NCBI GenBank assembly: GCA_022747635.1
Contig: JAKTNV010000004.1
Span: 21,893,469-21,957,468, forward strand
Direction: 5' to 3'
Length of the DNA stretch: 64,000 nucleotides
Source of the DNA: Hetaerina americana
Lineage: Eukaryota; Arthropoda; Insecta; Odonata; Calopterygidae
Positions 46,395-57,869 of the stretch are shown one piece after another. A model generated the notes under the pieces. That model worked only from the letters and a program-made list of their open reading frames with translations, ran no database searches and was not told the origin of the DNA. Made by a program: the position numbers and the translations under genes. Within the stretch, counting starts at the first letter, position 1. The number at the start of each line of letters is the position of its first letter.

Positions 46395-48040
46395 ACGAGG
46401 TTCTTTGGGACGATAATGGGTGAAATTGTTGGCTGGGCCGAGTTGCTTCGTCAGACAAGTTTTCGAGTGATTCATCCTCATTCAAATTCATCTGTGGCCT
46501 TTCACTGCCCTCTTGAACATCGGAATAGTTCCATCAATAACGTACAAGAACAGTAAAAATCTCGCTACTCAACTGATTCTGGTTATTATCAATTCACTCA
46601 GCCGTCCTGTCCACCATGCCATAAGCTCCATCAAGCACCTTTTATAGCCAATGGGTTTTCTGAGAAGTTAGCAGTTATCTCAACGCTTCATGCCCAAATT
46701 ATTGAAATTTATGGGAAACACCTTGATGATATCCCATGTATGTTTTGAATGGTAAATTGGGGCTAAAAAGCCCTTTACAACGCCTTTCATCATAAGACCA
46801 CACTTAAAAATACAGAAAAACATTGAAAATAAAGATTGGAATAATTTGCTTCACTGAACTACTATGATATTTGCAATTCAAAGCTGCTTATCATATTAAA
46901 ACGCGGGATAGCAATAGAGGTTGTGGGGAATATAATGCAATGGGTTGATGAAAATGAAATTTTGGCGTTTACGACGATGTTAACTGATTCAATATTCGAA
47001 GAATGCAATATTAAATTTTGCCATTGAACGTAAAAGTTATTCTTGGTCTTTTTTATGAGCCTCTCTTACTACCAAGAATCACTGTCCACATTCATAATCA
47101 TTAATGAAAAGACTATTGTTCATTCATGAGAATCTGACGTCATTGCCAATTATTCTTTGCTCATTATTGTTACTCAAACATGATCATTAATTTTTTTAAA
47201 TGGTAACAGTTCATGATAGGAAAGCAACTTTTTCAATTCTAGAACACTCCATCATGGTTTAAACATGCCTTCCCTATCATGTGAACAGATATTTAATAGT
47301 TAATTAACCATGATATCAAATCATTGACTTAAACTATGTATTATACTGAATAAAGGTAAGAAAAACTAAAAAAAAACGATATTTCTTCTCCGTTCTGTTT
47401 CAAGAATATTTATGAAGAATTGGAAGACAGTATTAATAATGTGAAGGCTGGTTGAAAGTACATTAGAGACAATGAAACTAAGTACTGCGATGTATACGCA
47501 TGGTATAAATTAAATATTTTTTGTTAATGTCAATTTTAAATATTAATAAAAACTAGTTTGGTTGACAAAAGATTTTTAAAACCAGTGATTCCTGAGAAAA
47601 TCACCGTGATGCATATCCTAATTATTTTGCTTACTTTTCAGTATAAAATTAAAATATACATCAATGGATTTTTGCCTGCATTCGTGAGCTTTAATCCCAA
47701 TGGTCAAATTAAATCCAAACCTATTTCATTCTGAATATAATTATTATATTAAATGGATAATTTTCGAAAAATGAAGAATCCACAAATTCGGAAAAGAATA
47801 AATAGTTTACCACCGCTCTCATTTTGCAGTAACCAATCGCGAGACAGCCTAGGGTTTCAACTCTTCGTGCTGCCGGCTGAAGGCGTAATGTTCACGGTCG
47901 TAAAAAGCTGCTACCGTCAGAAAATGTAGGTATTATTTACTTGTTTGGAAACCATATGCATTTTTTTAGAATAAGGCAGTAGTTGTGGGTGTCTACCGCG
48001 TAGAAGGACGTTATTTGTGGTGAGATCCAGCCCACGTAGC
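46395..48040. other. AT-rich DNA, nothing recognised
   Basis: No gene or named repeat is seen. The long run 46560-47900 has no open frame of 60 codons. Confidence 0.5.
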
Positions 48041-48044
48041 AACT

Positions 48045-48870
48045 CAATGCCGCGCTCAACGTGTATATTTCTCCCTCCGCTCCCGTTACTGGTTCCCCCG
48101 AATACCCACTGGTGCTTCTTCATCCAACCAACTATTATACTGCTCCCTTTAAATTCCTTTTATTCCCCCTTATGCCCGCTATTCTCCCACTTCCCCCATC
48201 ATCTCGTTTCACCTCCATCCCTTCACACAATCCTCCTCTCCCCTTCAGCCTCCTCCTTCTCCTCTAAGCCTCCCTCTGTTTCCTTCATTTCAACCCCTCT
48301 TCCCACACCTTAGACCAATCCTCGGAAAAAAACCCTCCAACGGAACGGTTGGAGGTAGAGAGAGAGAGAGAGAGAGAGAGGGGGGAAGCAACGGGGAAGG
48401 AGCGGAGGTGGGGTTTGGAGCGACGGAGCAATTTCGTGGGTCCCACTCGCATTCAGGGCCTCTAAATTATTTTCGAGTGCAGGGAGGACCAAGGGCGTGG
48501 GGGAAGGAGGGAAGTGGATGCGAAAGACGACGACTGGGGAAGATAGGGAAGGGGAAAAGGTGGAAGAAAGTGAGTGTGGAAGGAGCGAAGTAAGAGAGAA
48601 GGGAATGTTGAGGGATAGAGAGAGAGAGAGGAAGAGAGACTCGCAGAGAAACTTGCCTCAATTACTGCTTTTTGTTCCTGTGACCATAGGAATTGATTCT
48701 TTCGGAAAGGGGGGAGGGGCGGACTGGCGATACGGAATGAATGGGCGGAGGAGACGATACGGTTACCTGCTGGCCCCTGCCGTGATTAAGAGAGCATCAC
48801 GGGCGGAGGGTTCGAGCGATGGAACCTGCAATTTGCTGCCAAGTCGGCGGCCTCTTTAAATATGCACGCC
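48045..48870. other. Pyrimidine-to-purine switch island with (GA)n
   Basis: The plus strand is strongly pyrimidine-rich from 48065 to 48320, then flips to strongly purine-rich from about 48350 to 48640, starting with a (GA)n tract at 48356-48380. The flip gives many overlapping frames, proline/serine-rich on one side and glycine/arginine/glutamate-rich on the other, none with a known domain. The polarity switch is the clearest of its kind in the window. Confidence 0.5.
48356..48380. repeat. (GA)n microsatellite
   Basis: About twelve GA units followed by GGGGGG. It lies at the pyrimidine-to-purine switch of the island 48045-48870. Confidence 0.95.
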
Positions 48871-48874
48871 ACCA

Positions 48875-49880
48875 GAATGATTCGGTTTGGCTGAAGCACA
48901 AGAATAATTACGCAGTGACGAAGGTAAATATCAATGTAAAACATAGGACTGGGTCTCAGGCGCCACTCTGTAGAAATGCTAAATTTACATTACAATAAAA
49001 TAATAATATCAGATCAATTTTCGTGTTATTTTTAAGTCGACCATGAATCTAACGCAGAATGTATTTATCAAGGTGAAAATGAAAGTCTTCCAGCACCTTC
49101 ATTTCCCAGAAAATGACACTGTGTTTTAATGACACTGTCGGTTCAAATTGAATTGGGTGCAAAAGCCGAATTACCCTATTTTACTATGGTGGAAATCAAC
49201 TAAATACTATTTTTTCGACGAGTAAAAACAGTCATATTTTTCAAAGATTTTTGCTGTTTTATAAAAATATCTGGTTAATGTTTTAGTCCCTGAGCGCAAA
49301 CTGCGCCAAGGAAATTGAGAGTACGTTCCCCCACTGCCCAAAATTGTTCGATTTTATTTTTTTTGTGATTGTACCAATGTTTAAGTTATTCATGAAGTTA
49401 AGTGTCGATGACCATTATAATTTTACGTAGAAGACGGCGGTTCGGACCAATTCTGTCAACGAAAAGCACAAAATCATGCTCGTAACAATATGTTATGTAT
49501 TTATAAAGGGAAATATCAACCTTTCATATATAATTTTTCGATAAAACTGTTTTCTTGATTTGAACTACTGCTATAGCCCAAAGTATTATACTTTCTGCCA
49601 TGAAAAGTTATAAACATACTCTTTACTTTACATGCAGTTCCCTCTTGAGATCGGCAGAATAAAAGACACTTAACTTTTGGTTCAGAGAGTTATTAAAAAA
49701 TAATATATTTGGGTAATATTAACAGCATAAACTTCATCCATTATGTGATCTATAAGACGCTGAACGTGAGGCAATTCCTTTTTTAAAATTCCGAATTCAA
49801 ATCAAGGGATACACCCAATTCTAGTGCACTAAAATGCGACCGCACGAAATAGATTCCATTTGCAAGTTATATGCTACCAT
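48875..49880. other. AT-rich DNA, nothing recognised
   Basis: AT-rich, with no open frame of 60 codons and no named repeat. It leads into the SINE and TA cluster at 49.9 kb. Confidence 0.5.
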
Positions 49881-49898
49881 ATATATATATGTATATAT

Positions 49899-50168
49899 AA
49901 ACCATATACACAGTAATCAACCCAAAGGTCGGTTTAGTAGGTGATGGTAGAGTTCACCCAGAACTAAGCCCTATACAGCGTGTGAAATTCACACATCAGG
50001 GTAGGGGGCCAGTTCCTTTCCCTGTGCCGGTTATGGTTTCCCAGGAAGATCTGGTACCCGAAAAATCACTTTAGCTGCAGGCACCCAGAGTGCCTCGCCC
50101 GGGAATCGAAACCGGGACCCTTCGGTCAGAAGTCCAACGCTCTCCCCCTGAACAACCGCGACCCGACC
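49899..50168 (-). mobile_element. Nearly full-length tRNA-derived SINE, family B
   Basis: The best preserved SINE here, about 270 bp, reading on the minus strand. In sense orientation it starts GGTCGGGTCGCGGTTGTTCA and has an A-box region (AGGGGGAGAGCGTTGG), a B box (GGTTTCGATTCCCGG), then a body with CAGATCTTCCTGGGAAACC and CCTGATGTGTGAATTTCACA. It ends near GGGTTGATTACTGTG. The body is shared with 22062 (same family, plus strand) and 34090 (head lost). Both sides are flanked by TA-rich simple repeats. It would be transcribed by RNA polymerase III from the internal boxes and needs a partner LINE for mobility; the LINE fragment at 39475 cannot be linked to it from the sequence. Confidence 0.85.
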
Positions 50169-50213
50169 TATATATATATATCTGCATATGCATATATATA
50201 TAAATAAATATAC

Positions 50214-50283
<70 letters not shown>

Positions 50284-50323
50284 GTTTATGCATTTTTTAT
50301 ATATTATAAATAAATATATATAC

Positions 50324-50368
<45 letters not shown>
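50169..50368. repeat. (TA)n microsatellite cluster
   Basis: Three TA arrays (50169-50180, 50221-50281 and 50329-50368) are separated by short TA-rich interruptions. The 120-codon minus-strand frame here (IYIYIY) is translated microsatellite. Confidence 0.95.
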
Positions 50369-50372
<4 letters not shown>

Positions 50373-50480
50373 CATTCACATAGAAATAGATATAAGGAAA
50401 AAGTATAGGAGCACATGTAAAGGACGAACACATTAGAGGTCAGGAAGGCAGAATTAGGCAAATCACGAGTGTAAAAATAT

Positions 50481-50558
50481 TTCCTTTCCGGGACTTGGAC
50501 TATGGACCTTTCCACTTGCCGGGCGGATGCTCTGACAACTTGAGCTATCCAGGAAACG
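50481..50558 (-). mobile_element. tRNA-derived SINE head, family A
   Basis: In sense orientation this reads CCTGGATAGCTCAAGTTGTC, GAGCATCCGCCCGGCAAGTG and TAGTCCAAGTCCCGG, with the same A box, central GCCCGGCAAGT and B-box positions as 32229-32303. The two copies lie in opposite orientations and are both surrounded by TA arrays. It is more likely a SINE head than a tRNA gene, because the arms do not close into a standard acceptor stem. Confidence 0.75.
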
Positions 50559-50609
50559 TAATTTACACTGAGATTTGCGATGCTTAAGTAACCGGGTGCC
50601 CCGATTCTT

Positions 50610-50628
50610 TGGCCGATAGATGGCGTTA
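50610..50628 (+). promoter_or_regulatory. Weak CTCF-like motif
   Basis: TGGCCGATAGATGGCGTTA matches the core AGATGGCG of CTCF-type sites, but has three mismatches to the 19-position consensus. It lies between the family A SINE head and a TA-rich tandem repeat. Low confidence. Confidence 0.2.
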
Positions 50629-50704
50629 GGGAGCTGTTTCACCCACCAAGGGAGAAATAGACAACACACAAGAGGAAAGGATAGTAGTTTAGCAATCATA
50701 CAAT

Positions 50705-50868
50705 TATATATATATATATATATATATATACGAATATATATGTATAATTATACATATATATATATATACGAAAATATATGTATAATTATACATATATATA
50801 TATATATATATATACGAAAATATATGTATAATTATACATAATTATATACATATATTTATTTATTTGCT
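50705..50868. repeat. TA-rich tandem repeat with palindromic unit
   Basis: Three units starting with CGAA (50731, 50769 and 50815) each contain the perfect palindrome TATGTATAATTATACATA and then a variable (TA)n. Unit spacing is 38 and 46 bases, the difference being TA copy number. Confidence 0.9.
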
Positions 50869-50869
50869 T

Positions 50870-51550
50870 TCATTGAAACTCTTGCCATTGGGACAGGCAA
50901 GGAAATTCATGGGCCGGACAACTATGCACGACGAGAAGAAGGGAGGATTACTTTCTAGGGTTCCCTCCTTTGGACAAGGTCCACATCCTGGCCATCCCTT
51001 CGGGGGAAATGGATTTCCCTTCCCCGAATCCCGCGTACTTCCCTCACTAACAGGATATTGGGGTCGGGGTCTGCAATGCGAGGGAGGTCGGAGAGGGACT
51101 TTGTATCCGTTGGGGAGGAGGTTGGAGGCGTGTGAAATTCTTGGGCCGGGCAATAAGAGTACGGAGCAAAGCCATGTGGGAGGACGGCAGCGGGTTGGGA
51201 CGCGTAGGGTGGTGGTGGGAATGATCCGGAGGCGTGTGCGCCTCTTTGGCTGAGAGGGAGAGGAGCACATTTTTCCCAAGTGCAACCAAGAGAAAACAGT
51301 AGAAATACTAGAAAGGAGAGTTGCGTGGGGGGAATGCCCGTGCCATTCATTCCCACGCCATACATTTACGAGGCGAATGAAGAATGATGAAAAAGAGCAT
51401 CCGGGTGAAAATAATTGGAATTTCAGAGAATGTGTCTCTGACAAAGGAAAAGAATGCGGCTCGGGGTAGGAAAAATGCAGGTAATAATCCATCTTGAATT
51501 CCATTCCGCTTCCTGTAGCAGGCTGTGTATCTCTCGAAAGCTTCACTATG
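50870..51550. other. GC-rich island with long uncharacterised open frame
   Basis: GC-rich and purine-biased on the plus strand. It holds the longest ATG-initiated frame of the window, 228 codons on the minus strand (50860-51546). Three more frames of 80-136 codons overlap it on both strands. The translation is rich in proline, serine and arginine, with no signal peptide, membrane segment or known domain that I can identify. Overlap on both strands argues for low stop frequency in GC-rich DNA and not for a gene, but a lineage-specific gene cannot be excluded. Confidence 0.3.
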
Positions 51551-51554
51551 AACT

Positions 51555-52205
51555 GAGACTGGTATATTGAGTGAAATGGCTACTACGCCACATTAACGAC
51601 GAAATACTTATCCGTAGAGTAAAATACCTTTGAAATATCTGGGATATCGGCTAATAAACACAAATATATTTCCGCTCAAGTGAACAGTTGGTGTATTGAT
51701 TTCCGTTTAAGTATTGGGGCGATAGGCAGTCTTCAGCATATTTGAGTGTTCGTTCCGATCGATTAAGGTAAACCATGTGTTTCTAAATCCAAGATAGGCA
51801 CGCGTTTTCCTTAGTTTTGAGAGTTTTCTCTATCAAATTCGATCGAGTGCCAAATGCATCGTTAATGTTGCTTTTATATTTATCTGTTCAGTTTTACAAA
51901 ACGAGTGTGATATTCGAACAAAGCATAATAATGAAGACATCTAACAGAGATTGAATATGATAACACGCCTTTGAAGTATACATAATGCTTTCATGGTTAC
52001 ACTTGTCGGTAGTACCATTACATTTCCCAGTCAAACGATCAATGTTAACTGGTTATGACTGAGCTAGGTAAATTTAAAAACCAATCTAAAACATTGTTTA
52101 TTTTATATTTAACGTTAAAAATATGATTCTTGCGGACATGGCCATTTTGTATTATTTTCAAAAATTATTATTATTTCCTATGCAAAACACTGCATTCATT
52201 TTTTT
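51555..52205. other. AT-rich spacer
   Basis: No gene or named repeat is seen before the palindromic element at 52209. Confidence 0.5.
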
Positions 52206-52208
52206 GCT

Positions 52209-52360
52209 TGATGACATTTTCTCGAGTCTTCCACCAGGTCAGGGGTTCCATGTTGGTCGACGTTTCGATGCCCGATACGTGCATCATCCTCAGGGTAGAT
52301 ATCGTCCTCATCTACCCTGAGGACCACTTACCCGGTGGAAGACCCGAGAAAACTTCATCA
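52209..52360. mobile_element. Small palindromic repeat with nested hairpin
   Basis: A 152-bp unit. Outer arms 52209-52238 and 52332-52360 are reverse complements with few mismatches (TTTTCTCGAGTCTTCCACC against GGTGGAAGACCCGAGAAAA). Inside, 52287-52300 and 52310-52323 are perfect 14-bp reverse complements (TCCTCAGGGTAGAT and ATCTACCCTGAGGA). Between them lies GTCGACGTTTCGATGCCCGA, then GCATCATCCTCAGG. On the minus strand this reads CTGAGGA, a stem (GATGC paired with GCATC) and then GAAAC, which resembles a hammerhead ribozyme core, though an extra T and a weak stem I leave it unproven. It may be a terminal structure of a retroelement. Confidence 0.6.
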
Positions 52361-52364
52361 CGCA

Positions 52365-52535
52365 AATACGCTGGGAAAGCAACAGATACCGCATTACTTC
52401 ACTGCATTCATTGTCATACACTTCTTTTAAATAAAAATACTGAGTTGCAAGGGTAAGTTCATTCTTCAGTTGTATTGTCCAACGGCAAGAACGGCGAAAT
52501 TATTGAAGCAGATAAGAATTTCATGAGAAGAAACC
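52365..52535. other. Short AT-rich spacer
   Basis: The frame 52130-52456 runs through the palindromic element and is not a gene. Nothing else is seen. Confidence 0.4.
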
Positions 52536-52539
52536 ATTG

Positions 52540-53620
52540 GTAAACGGGTCACGGAGGTGAAAGCGACGGTGGAAGTGAAACCTTCGGGCCTTAAGTACGG
52601 CTGTAGACTGCGGTGGAGGATCCGCTACGATCCTATTAGATGAAAATAAAGAGTTTTGGAGGGAGATGGGCAGGGCAGGGCATGGGGGATAAGGAAGGGT
52701 TTTTCGGGCGTCCAGCTTAGGCAGAAGGCGAGGGGAGGGTGAGGTATTAAGGGTTCGGGAAGAAGCGATTTAGGAGAGCCAATATGCTTAGCGAAAGGAA
52801 GGGAAACTTGGCATAAGGAGGGAATAACGACGGCGGGGTGGTCGCCTTGAGGGCCTGGGGAGGAGAGGGAGGAGGGAAATAGGACACGCGGAGGAAGGCA
52901 AGACAAGACGCCCCCTCGGGCTCATATGCGATTAGGCTGACATCTAGGAGCGAGTGGAGGGGACGGCGTACTTTGGCGGGGGTGGGGGGTGATTTTCGAA
53001 AGAGGATTTTCATATTTCAAGGCGATGGGGCTCTCGAACTACCACCTCCAAACCACTCGCACCCTGCAGGAGGAAGGCCACGACGACTTTCACCCTTATT
53101 CGCCCCTCCTCGCCTGGCGAAAGCCGGTCAACGGCGGCGGGGATAGGAAGAGAAAAAATCCCCCCCCCCCAAGCTAAGGCTTCCCTCCTTTCGGGAATTC
53201 CTCGCCTCATTCCTTGAGAAACCAGAGACTACGTTTCTTATGCCCACTCTCATTCCGCTCCCCCCTAACCGTAGTTGTTTATGGACGTTCCTTTCGGCTG
53301 CTATTTCAACCGGGGGGTGAAAGGGAGGAAAGAAAGGATATCATATTTTTCTTACGAGCTCCCGTGCACGGAGGTAAAGTGGATTTTAGAACCGCATTTT
53401 TTCATCGTGGTTCCCAGATTTTGTTCTTTTCTCGGATTTTGCATGGTTTTTCTCTCACTTTCACACACACACACTCTCTCTCTCTTTCACTCTGGCTTCC
53501 CTCTTGGGAACTAAATTGCTCGTTGCTCGTCCCCACATGCTTCGCATGTCGCCGCAAATCCAAAATGAGGGTGGATTAAGGTCGATCAAACTCAGCGGTG
53601 AATGTGAAACGAAACATCTT
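52540..53620. other. Longest GC-rich island, purine-biased left half
   Basis: The plus strand is purine-rich at 52640-52990 (GGGGAGGAGAGGGAGGAGG type), then more mixed with an 11-C run (53160-53170), (CA)n and (CT)n at 53462-53486, and GC-rich blocks. Many overlapping frames of 60-121 codons are open on both strands with no known domain. About 1.1 kb long, it is the widest island in the window. Confidence 0.45.
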
Positions 53621-53624
53621 GCCC

Positions 53625-56600
53625 TCTTTTCGTTCTCGTTGAACACAGTGAATGTCTCGTTACCGCACGGTACCGAGCACTAAAGGGTGAGCAAAAAAAC
53701 TCTGCTGTCTAAAACGTGACGAATATGATGCGAAAAAATTCGGGCCAAAATCTTTGGAGCGATTATTCTATTTCTAATTTTTTCAGTATGGGTTTGAAAA
53801 TAACTTGAAAATAGTTGATCGAAACCCTCGGTTTAAAAAAACACAGTATTTTTACACGGTTTATAGAGTTGGTTTATTAGCTACATTCAATTCTGAGTGA
53901 TATAGAATGTAACCGTGTAGGAATACGATATTTTTAGCTCATGTTTTGGTATTTTCAAAATAAAAATAATTTATTTCATGCCGTATTTGGATAACTTAAT
54001 ATGATGTAAAATATTCATTATTCCATTAATTAAGAGTGATAATACATCATATATAATAAATTAATTCAATAAAAAATATAAATTAATAGTGCTTCAATAG
54101 GGGAGACGATCAATTCAAAGGTAGGCGAATCCGGATCTGCATTACAGGAGTGAAATCAATAAAACTTGTATCGCATAAACATTATATATTGAGGGAAGTA
54201 TAAAGCATAAAATTAAAGTTTTGCTCAATTTATTAATTATTCTGGTAAACATTATAGTAAATGTTCAATGACGCCTCGTATCCTTTAGGTGTTATTAATA
54301 TTTGCATTCCTTAGAATTCATGCTCCTCCCACTCATATATTAGTAGAAGAGTTTCGAAGCCACGAGAAAAAAATCAAGTACACCTACATCCACGCAATAG
54401 CCCGCAAGCCGTCGCAAGGACGTGCGGCAGGGGGCGATAGGTTACTAACCATTCTAAATGTATTATCTCTATTTCCTCATGCATATGATACTCCGCGATC
54501 CGCCAAAAAACCGCAGGGAAAGGGGGTGACTGAATACCATTCATACAAACATTCACGTAAAATACGATCCCATTTTATCACGGTCACTAGTCAATATGTG
54601 TTCGTCCTTCATAGTGCGACGCAGGGTACAGATAAGTGGAGCGTTTGCCACGTCCCGTACAGGTACATAGTTAACACATACCTTTATTGATAAAGTATAC
54701 TAATTTCACCAAGAATCTATGGAACGCCTTCAATGGGAACTAAAAAGAATGAAATGTGCCAAAAATCTACCATAGCCTTAATGGCAAAATGGATTTTATA
54801 TACTCGACGTTGATGTAAGGTCCATTTAGATGATTATGAAGCTCATATTAAATTAATATGATGCATATATATTCATCATAGTTTCAGTTAGCCATCGGTA
54901 TCACCAAGAATTGAATGAGAGAAAAGATAAATAGCTTTTACTCTCGTTGTGTACTTGGTGAAATAAGATAGTTTATCTTTGCATTGAGGCTTATTTACTT
55001 CCATGGATAACCTTATACGGTCAAATTTATTGTGACATTATAAAAGTCGGGTTCCAATCAAATGCAAATTCCACATTGATTTAGGAATTAATATAGCGTC
55101 AAAAATGGTCAATGAGATACAACTCCTTTTAAAGTCCTTCAATAAACCTCTGATACGACATCATTCAGGCAAAATTTTGTCAACAGCGATTCTTTTTCTG
55201 TTCCTAAAAAGATACCGGGTGAGTTCATCACGAAGACTGATGACTATCAAAAATACGCTTAAAATACACAGATAAAAATGCACTTAAAAATACCCTTTTT
55301 TAACACATTAGAGGATTGGAATAGACTACCATGATCATAATGAGGCGATTTCTAGAAGCGTAAAAGCTGAAACTAAGGGGAAAATTTCCGAGGATTCAAG
55401 AACGCAGGCTTGACCTTATGAGCTTTCACGAGGAATGCTTCAAGACGACTTCACTTCCAACGCTAAATCGAAAAGTAGAAGTCTTAACGAATGACAATTG
55501 CCGTTGGCGGGGTGGGAGGAGTGCACAATAAAATGTCGACGTGAATTTTTATTTTGCTCATCAAAGGAATCCGCAAGAAAACGCCTACGCGGACCCTTGT
55601 GTGGGGAAATAAATGCGAGCCACACGAGAAAGGAAGGCAAACAAAAGTGACAGCAGCTTCCCCTCAACCTGGCCTCATTACTCGACAAAAGACACAGTCA
55701 ATGAAGTGCGCTCAGCATGCCTCACGATTTGAAATGCAAGCGGATGGAGAATACGTAACCTAATTCCATTCGAAGACATGTATACGAAAATTAAAAATAT
55801 TCCCAAGATTTATATTCACACATCTACCTCTGAAATTGAATTTTCAAATGGCTGACCTAAATCCATTACACGTGCTTTTTTGTAAAACTAATTACCAGGC
55901 CAGTTCCCCTTTTGATCTCAAGTTCTAAGTTTTAGCTCAATTTGACATCATTTTTCCTTCGTATTCCTCGCTTAACTCTACTATTTTTATCAAAGGAATC
56001 ACATATTTTGCCCCTCTGTAGAGCAATTGAAATAAAATTGAGGACCCCAGGGAATTGAAAAGCGGTTTGAAATTTATAAAAAATGCGAGGGAAATATTTT
56101 AACGGGAATTCACACCTATCAGTCTCCCTTGTAAACCTTTTTAGCAAAAATTGCTTTCGTATAAAAATTAGTTCGCAATTTTCCTTTGTATTGGAAGCGG
56201 GACTCTGAATATTGTGGTACAAAAATTTCTAAGTTGAACAATAATACTGAAATATAATGAGTTCCCTTTGGTACCCCTCATGATAGGTATATTCTAGCAG
56301 GTATTATGCATAAATTCAGTGTTTTTCACAGAAATAAATGAACGTATGAGACCTACATCTCACAGTTTTCCGTTCCCTGAAAGTAGAGAGCACAAAAAAC
56401 TGACAAAAGTCAATTTAAATATGGTTAAATGCTATATGATAAATTTAATTGCAGAAAATTGGGCATCACTAACTACAAAATGATCATGAAAAAGCTCGTA
56501 TATAAGAGACTCATTATTCTCCACCGATGGATCATTACACATTTTCCAAAAAAATGCGAGTACTTTCAGTAACGGTAGGAGTAAATAAATTTCATCTCAC

Positions 56601-56635
56601 AGCTTACCAGCATTAGAACAGGACGATAAAAATCA
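53625..56635. other. AT-rich DNA with one short repeat fragment
   Basis: A 133-codon plus-strand frame at 54289-54690 has no recognised domain and includes the dispersed repeat at 54404-54449. Otherwise no gene is seen. Confidence 0.45.
54404..54449 (+). repeat. Short interspersed repeat shared with 35.5 kb
   Basis: GCAAGCCGTCGCAAGGACGT and the following GCGGCAGGGGGCGATAGGTT match 35548-35593 at roughly 80% identity in the same orientation. Confidence 0.55.
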
Positions 56636-56639
56636 TCGC

Positions 56640-57400
56640 CCTTGCGCACACCTCTCTCGTCATTCCCGTTAAACGGCAAAGCCTCGTGGAAATGAGACGC
56701 TTATTATCGGAAGAGAGGGGGAGGAAGTTTCATCCTTGGCCCTTCGAAGCCTACTTCCCTCCCCGCAAGGCACCCACCGCACCGCACGTTTCAGGACACG
56801 CAAAATCCTCCCCCGCACACACCCTCAACACTTTTGAGCAGAAGTAATTGCCGCGGTAACCAATCTCCCCGCGTCTCAACCTACCCCCAAAGAACAACCC
56901 CCCTCTCGATTTCTCATCGGAGACTCGATGAAATCCTTTAAAGCCCTCCCTCGGCGTGCACCAACGCAAAGAGTCGCCTTCCCCGTGAGAGGTACGAGGG
57001 TGCAAGGGACTCCTCCCCCCTCTTCCCTCCCTCTCTCAGGCCGGCTCTCCCCCCACGATCCTCCAAATCCCTTTCGTGGGGTGGAGGGGATGGAATAGGG
57101 AGAAACTTCCCAATTTCGTCTCTCAGCCTTCACCTCTTCGCCCCCGCCCCGCCCTGCGACCCCGTCCTCCCCCCGCCCGCTTCGCCACTTCTAAATACTC
57201 CTCCCCCGCCCGTCTCCTCCCTTCCAGCTCTCCGCCTCGCAACACAGCACGCCGTCCCTCTTGCCCCCGCACCACGGTACACTCCCTCCTCCCAGAATGC
57301 TCAGCAACATCGCAGTGGAATAATCAAGCCTCCGCCATATTTCAAAAACACTCCTCCTGAGCCGCCTACTCTCTCAGGGCTCTTGCCCTTCGTAGGTATT
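56640..57400. other. GC-rich, pyrimidine-biased island
   Basis: The plus strand is pyrimidine-rich for about 600 bases (CCCTCTTCCCTCCCTCTCTC near 57020; CCCCGCCCCGCCCTGCG near 57141), with many CpG. Frames of 84-94 codons on both strands have no known domain. It resembles a CpG island, but no adjacent transcription unit is visible. Confidence 0.45.
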
Positions 57401-57404
57401 AACG

Positions 57405-57794
57405 TGTGTGTATGTAACTTAACCATGGTTTGAAATATTTTCGGCGGCACAGCAAACTAACTCAGCGGAAGTAAAGAAAGGACTTCCCTTCTGTTGAACA
57501 GAGTTTCTATGATTGCTTCGTTATATATACTATGAAAAAGGAAAAGGCATAGAAGCACATATAAATGACACGCCAAGAAACTTTTTTGCTTGGAATCCAC
57601 AGTCCGGGTATATCATATGTTTTCCGTGGAAATATAATTCCTACTAACAAATGAGCACGAACAAAAGAAGAACAACTCAATTTCAGCATTTCAGTGGTCC
57701 GAGTGTCCTTCACCGGTGTAAGGGAAATAACTCTTTTTATGTATTATTATGCATACTAACAATTTAGTAACACTTTTATATGATATGTGTACAC

Positions 57795-57795
<1 letters not shown>
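57405..57795. other. AT-rich spacer
   Basis: No gene or named repeat is seen. Confidence 0.5.

Positions 57796-57797
<2 letters not shown>

Positions 57798-57867
<70 letters not shown>
57798..57867. repeat. (TA)n microsatellite
   Basis: About 35 uninterrupted TA units, with no recognisable SINE head next to it. Confidence 0.97.
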
Positions 57868-57868
<1 letters not shown>

Positions 57869-57869
57869 C

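Noticed and set aside
49899..50168. Functional tRNA gene on the minus strand
   Set aside because: The tRNA-like part is followed by a body shared with two other loci, so it is a SINE.
52130..52456. 108-codon open frame as a gene
   Set aside because: It reads straight through the palindromic repeat at 52209-52360 and has no domain.
54289..54690. 133-codon open frame as a gene
   Set aside because: It runs through a dispersed repeat fragment and has no recognised domain.
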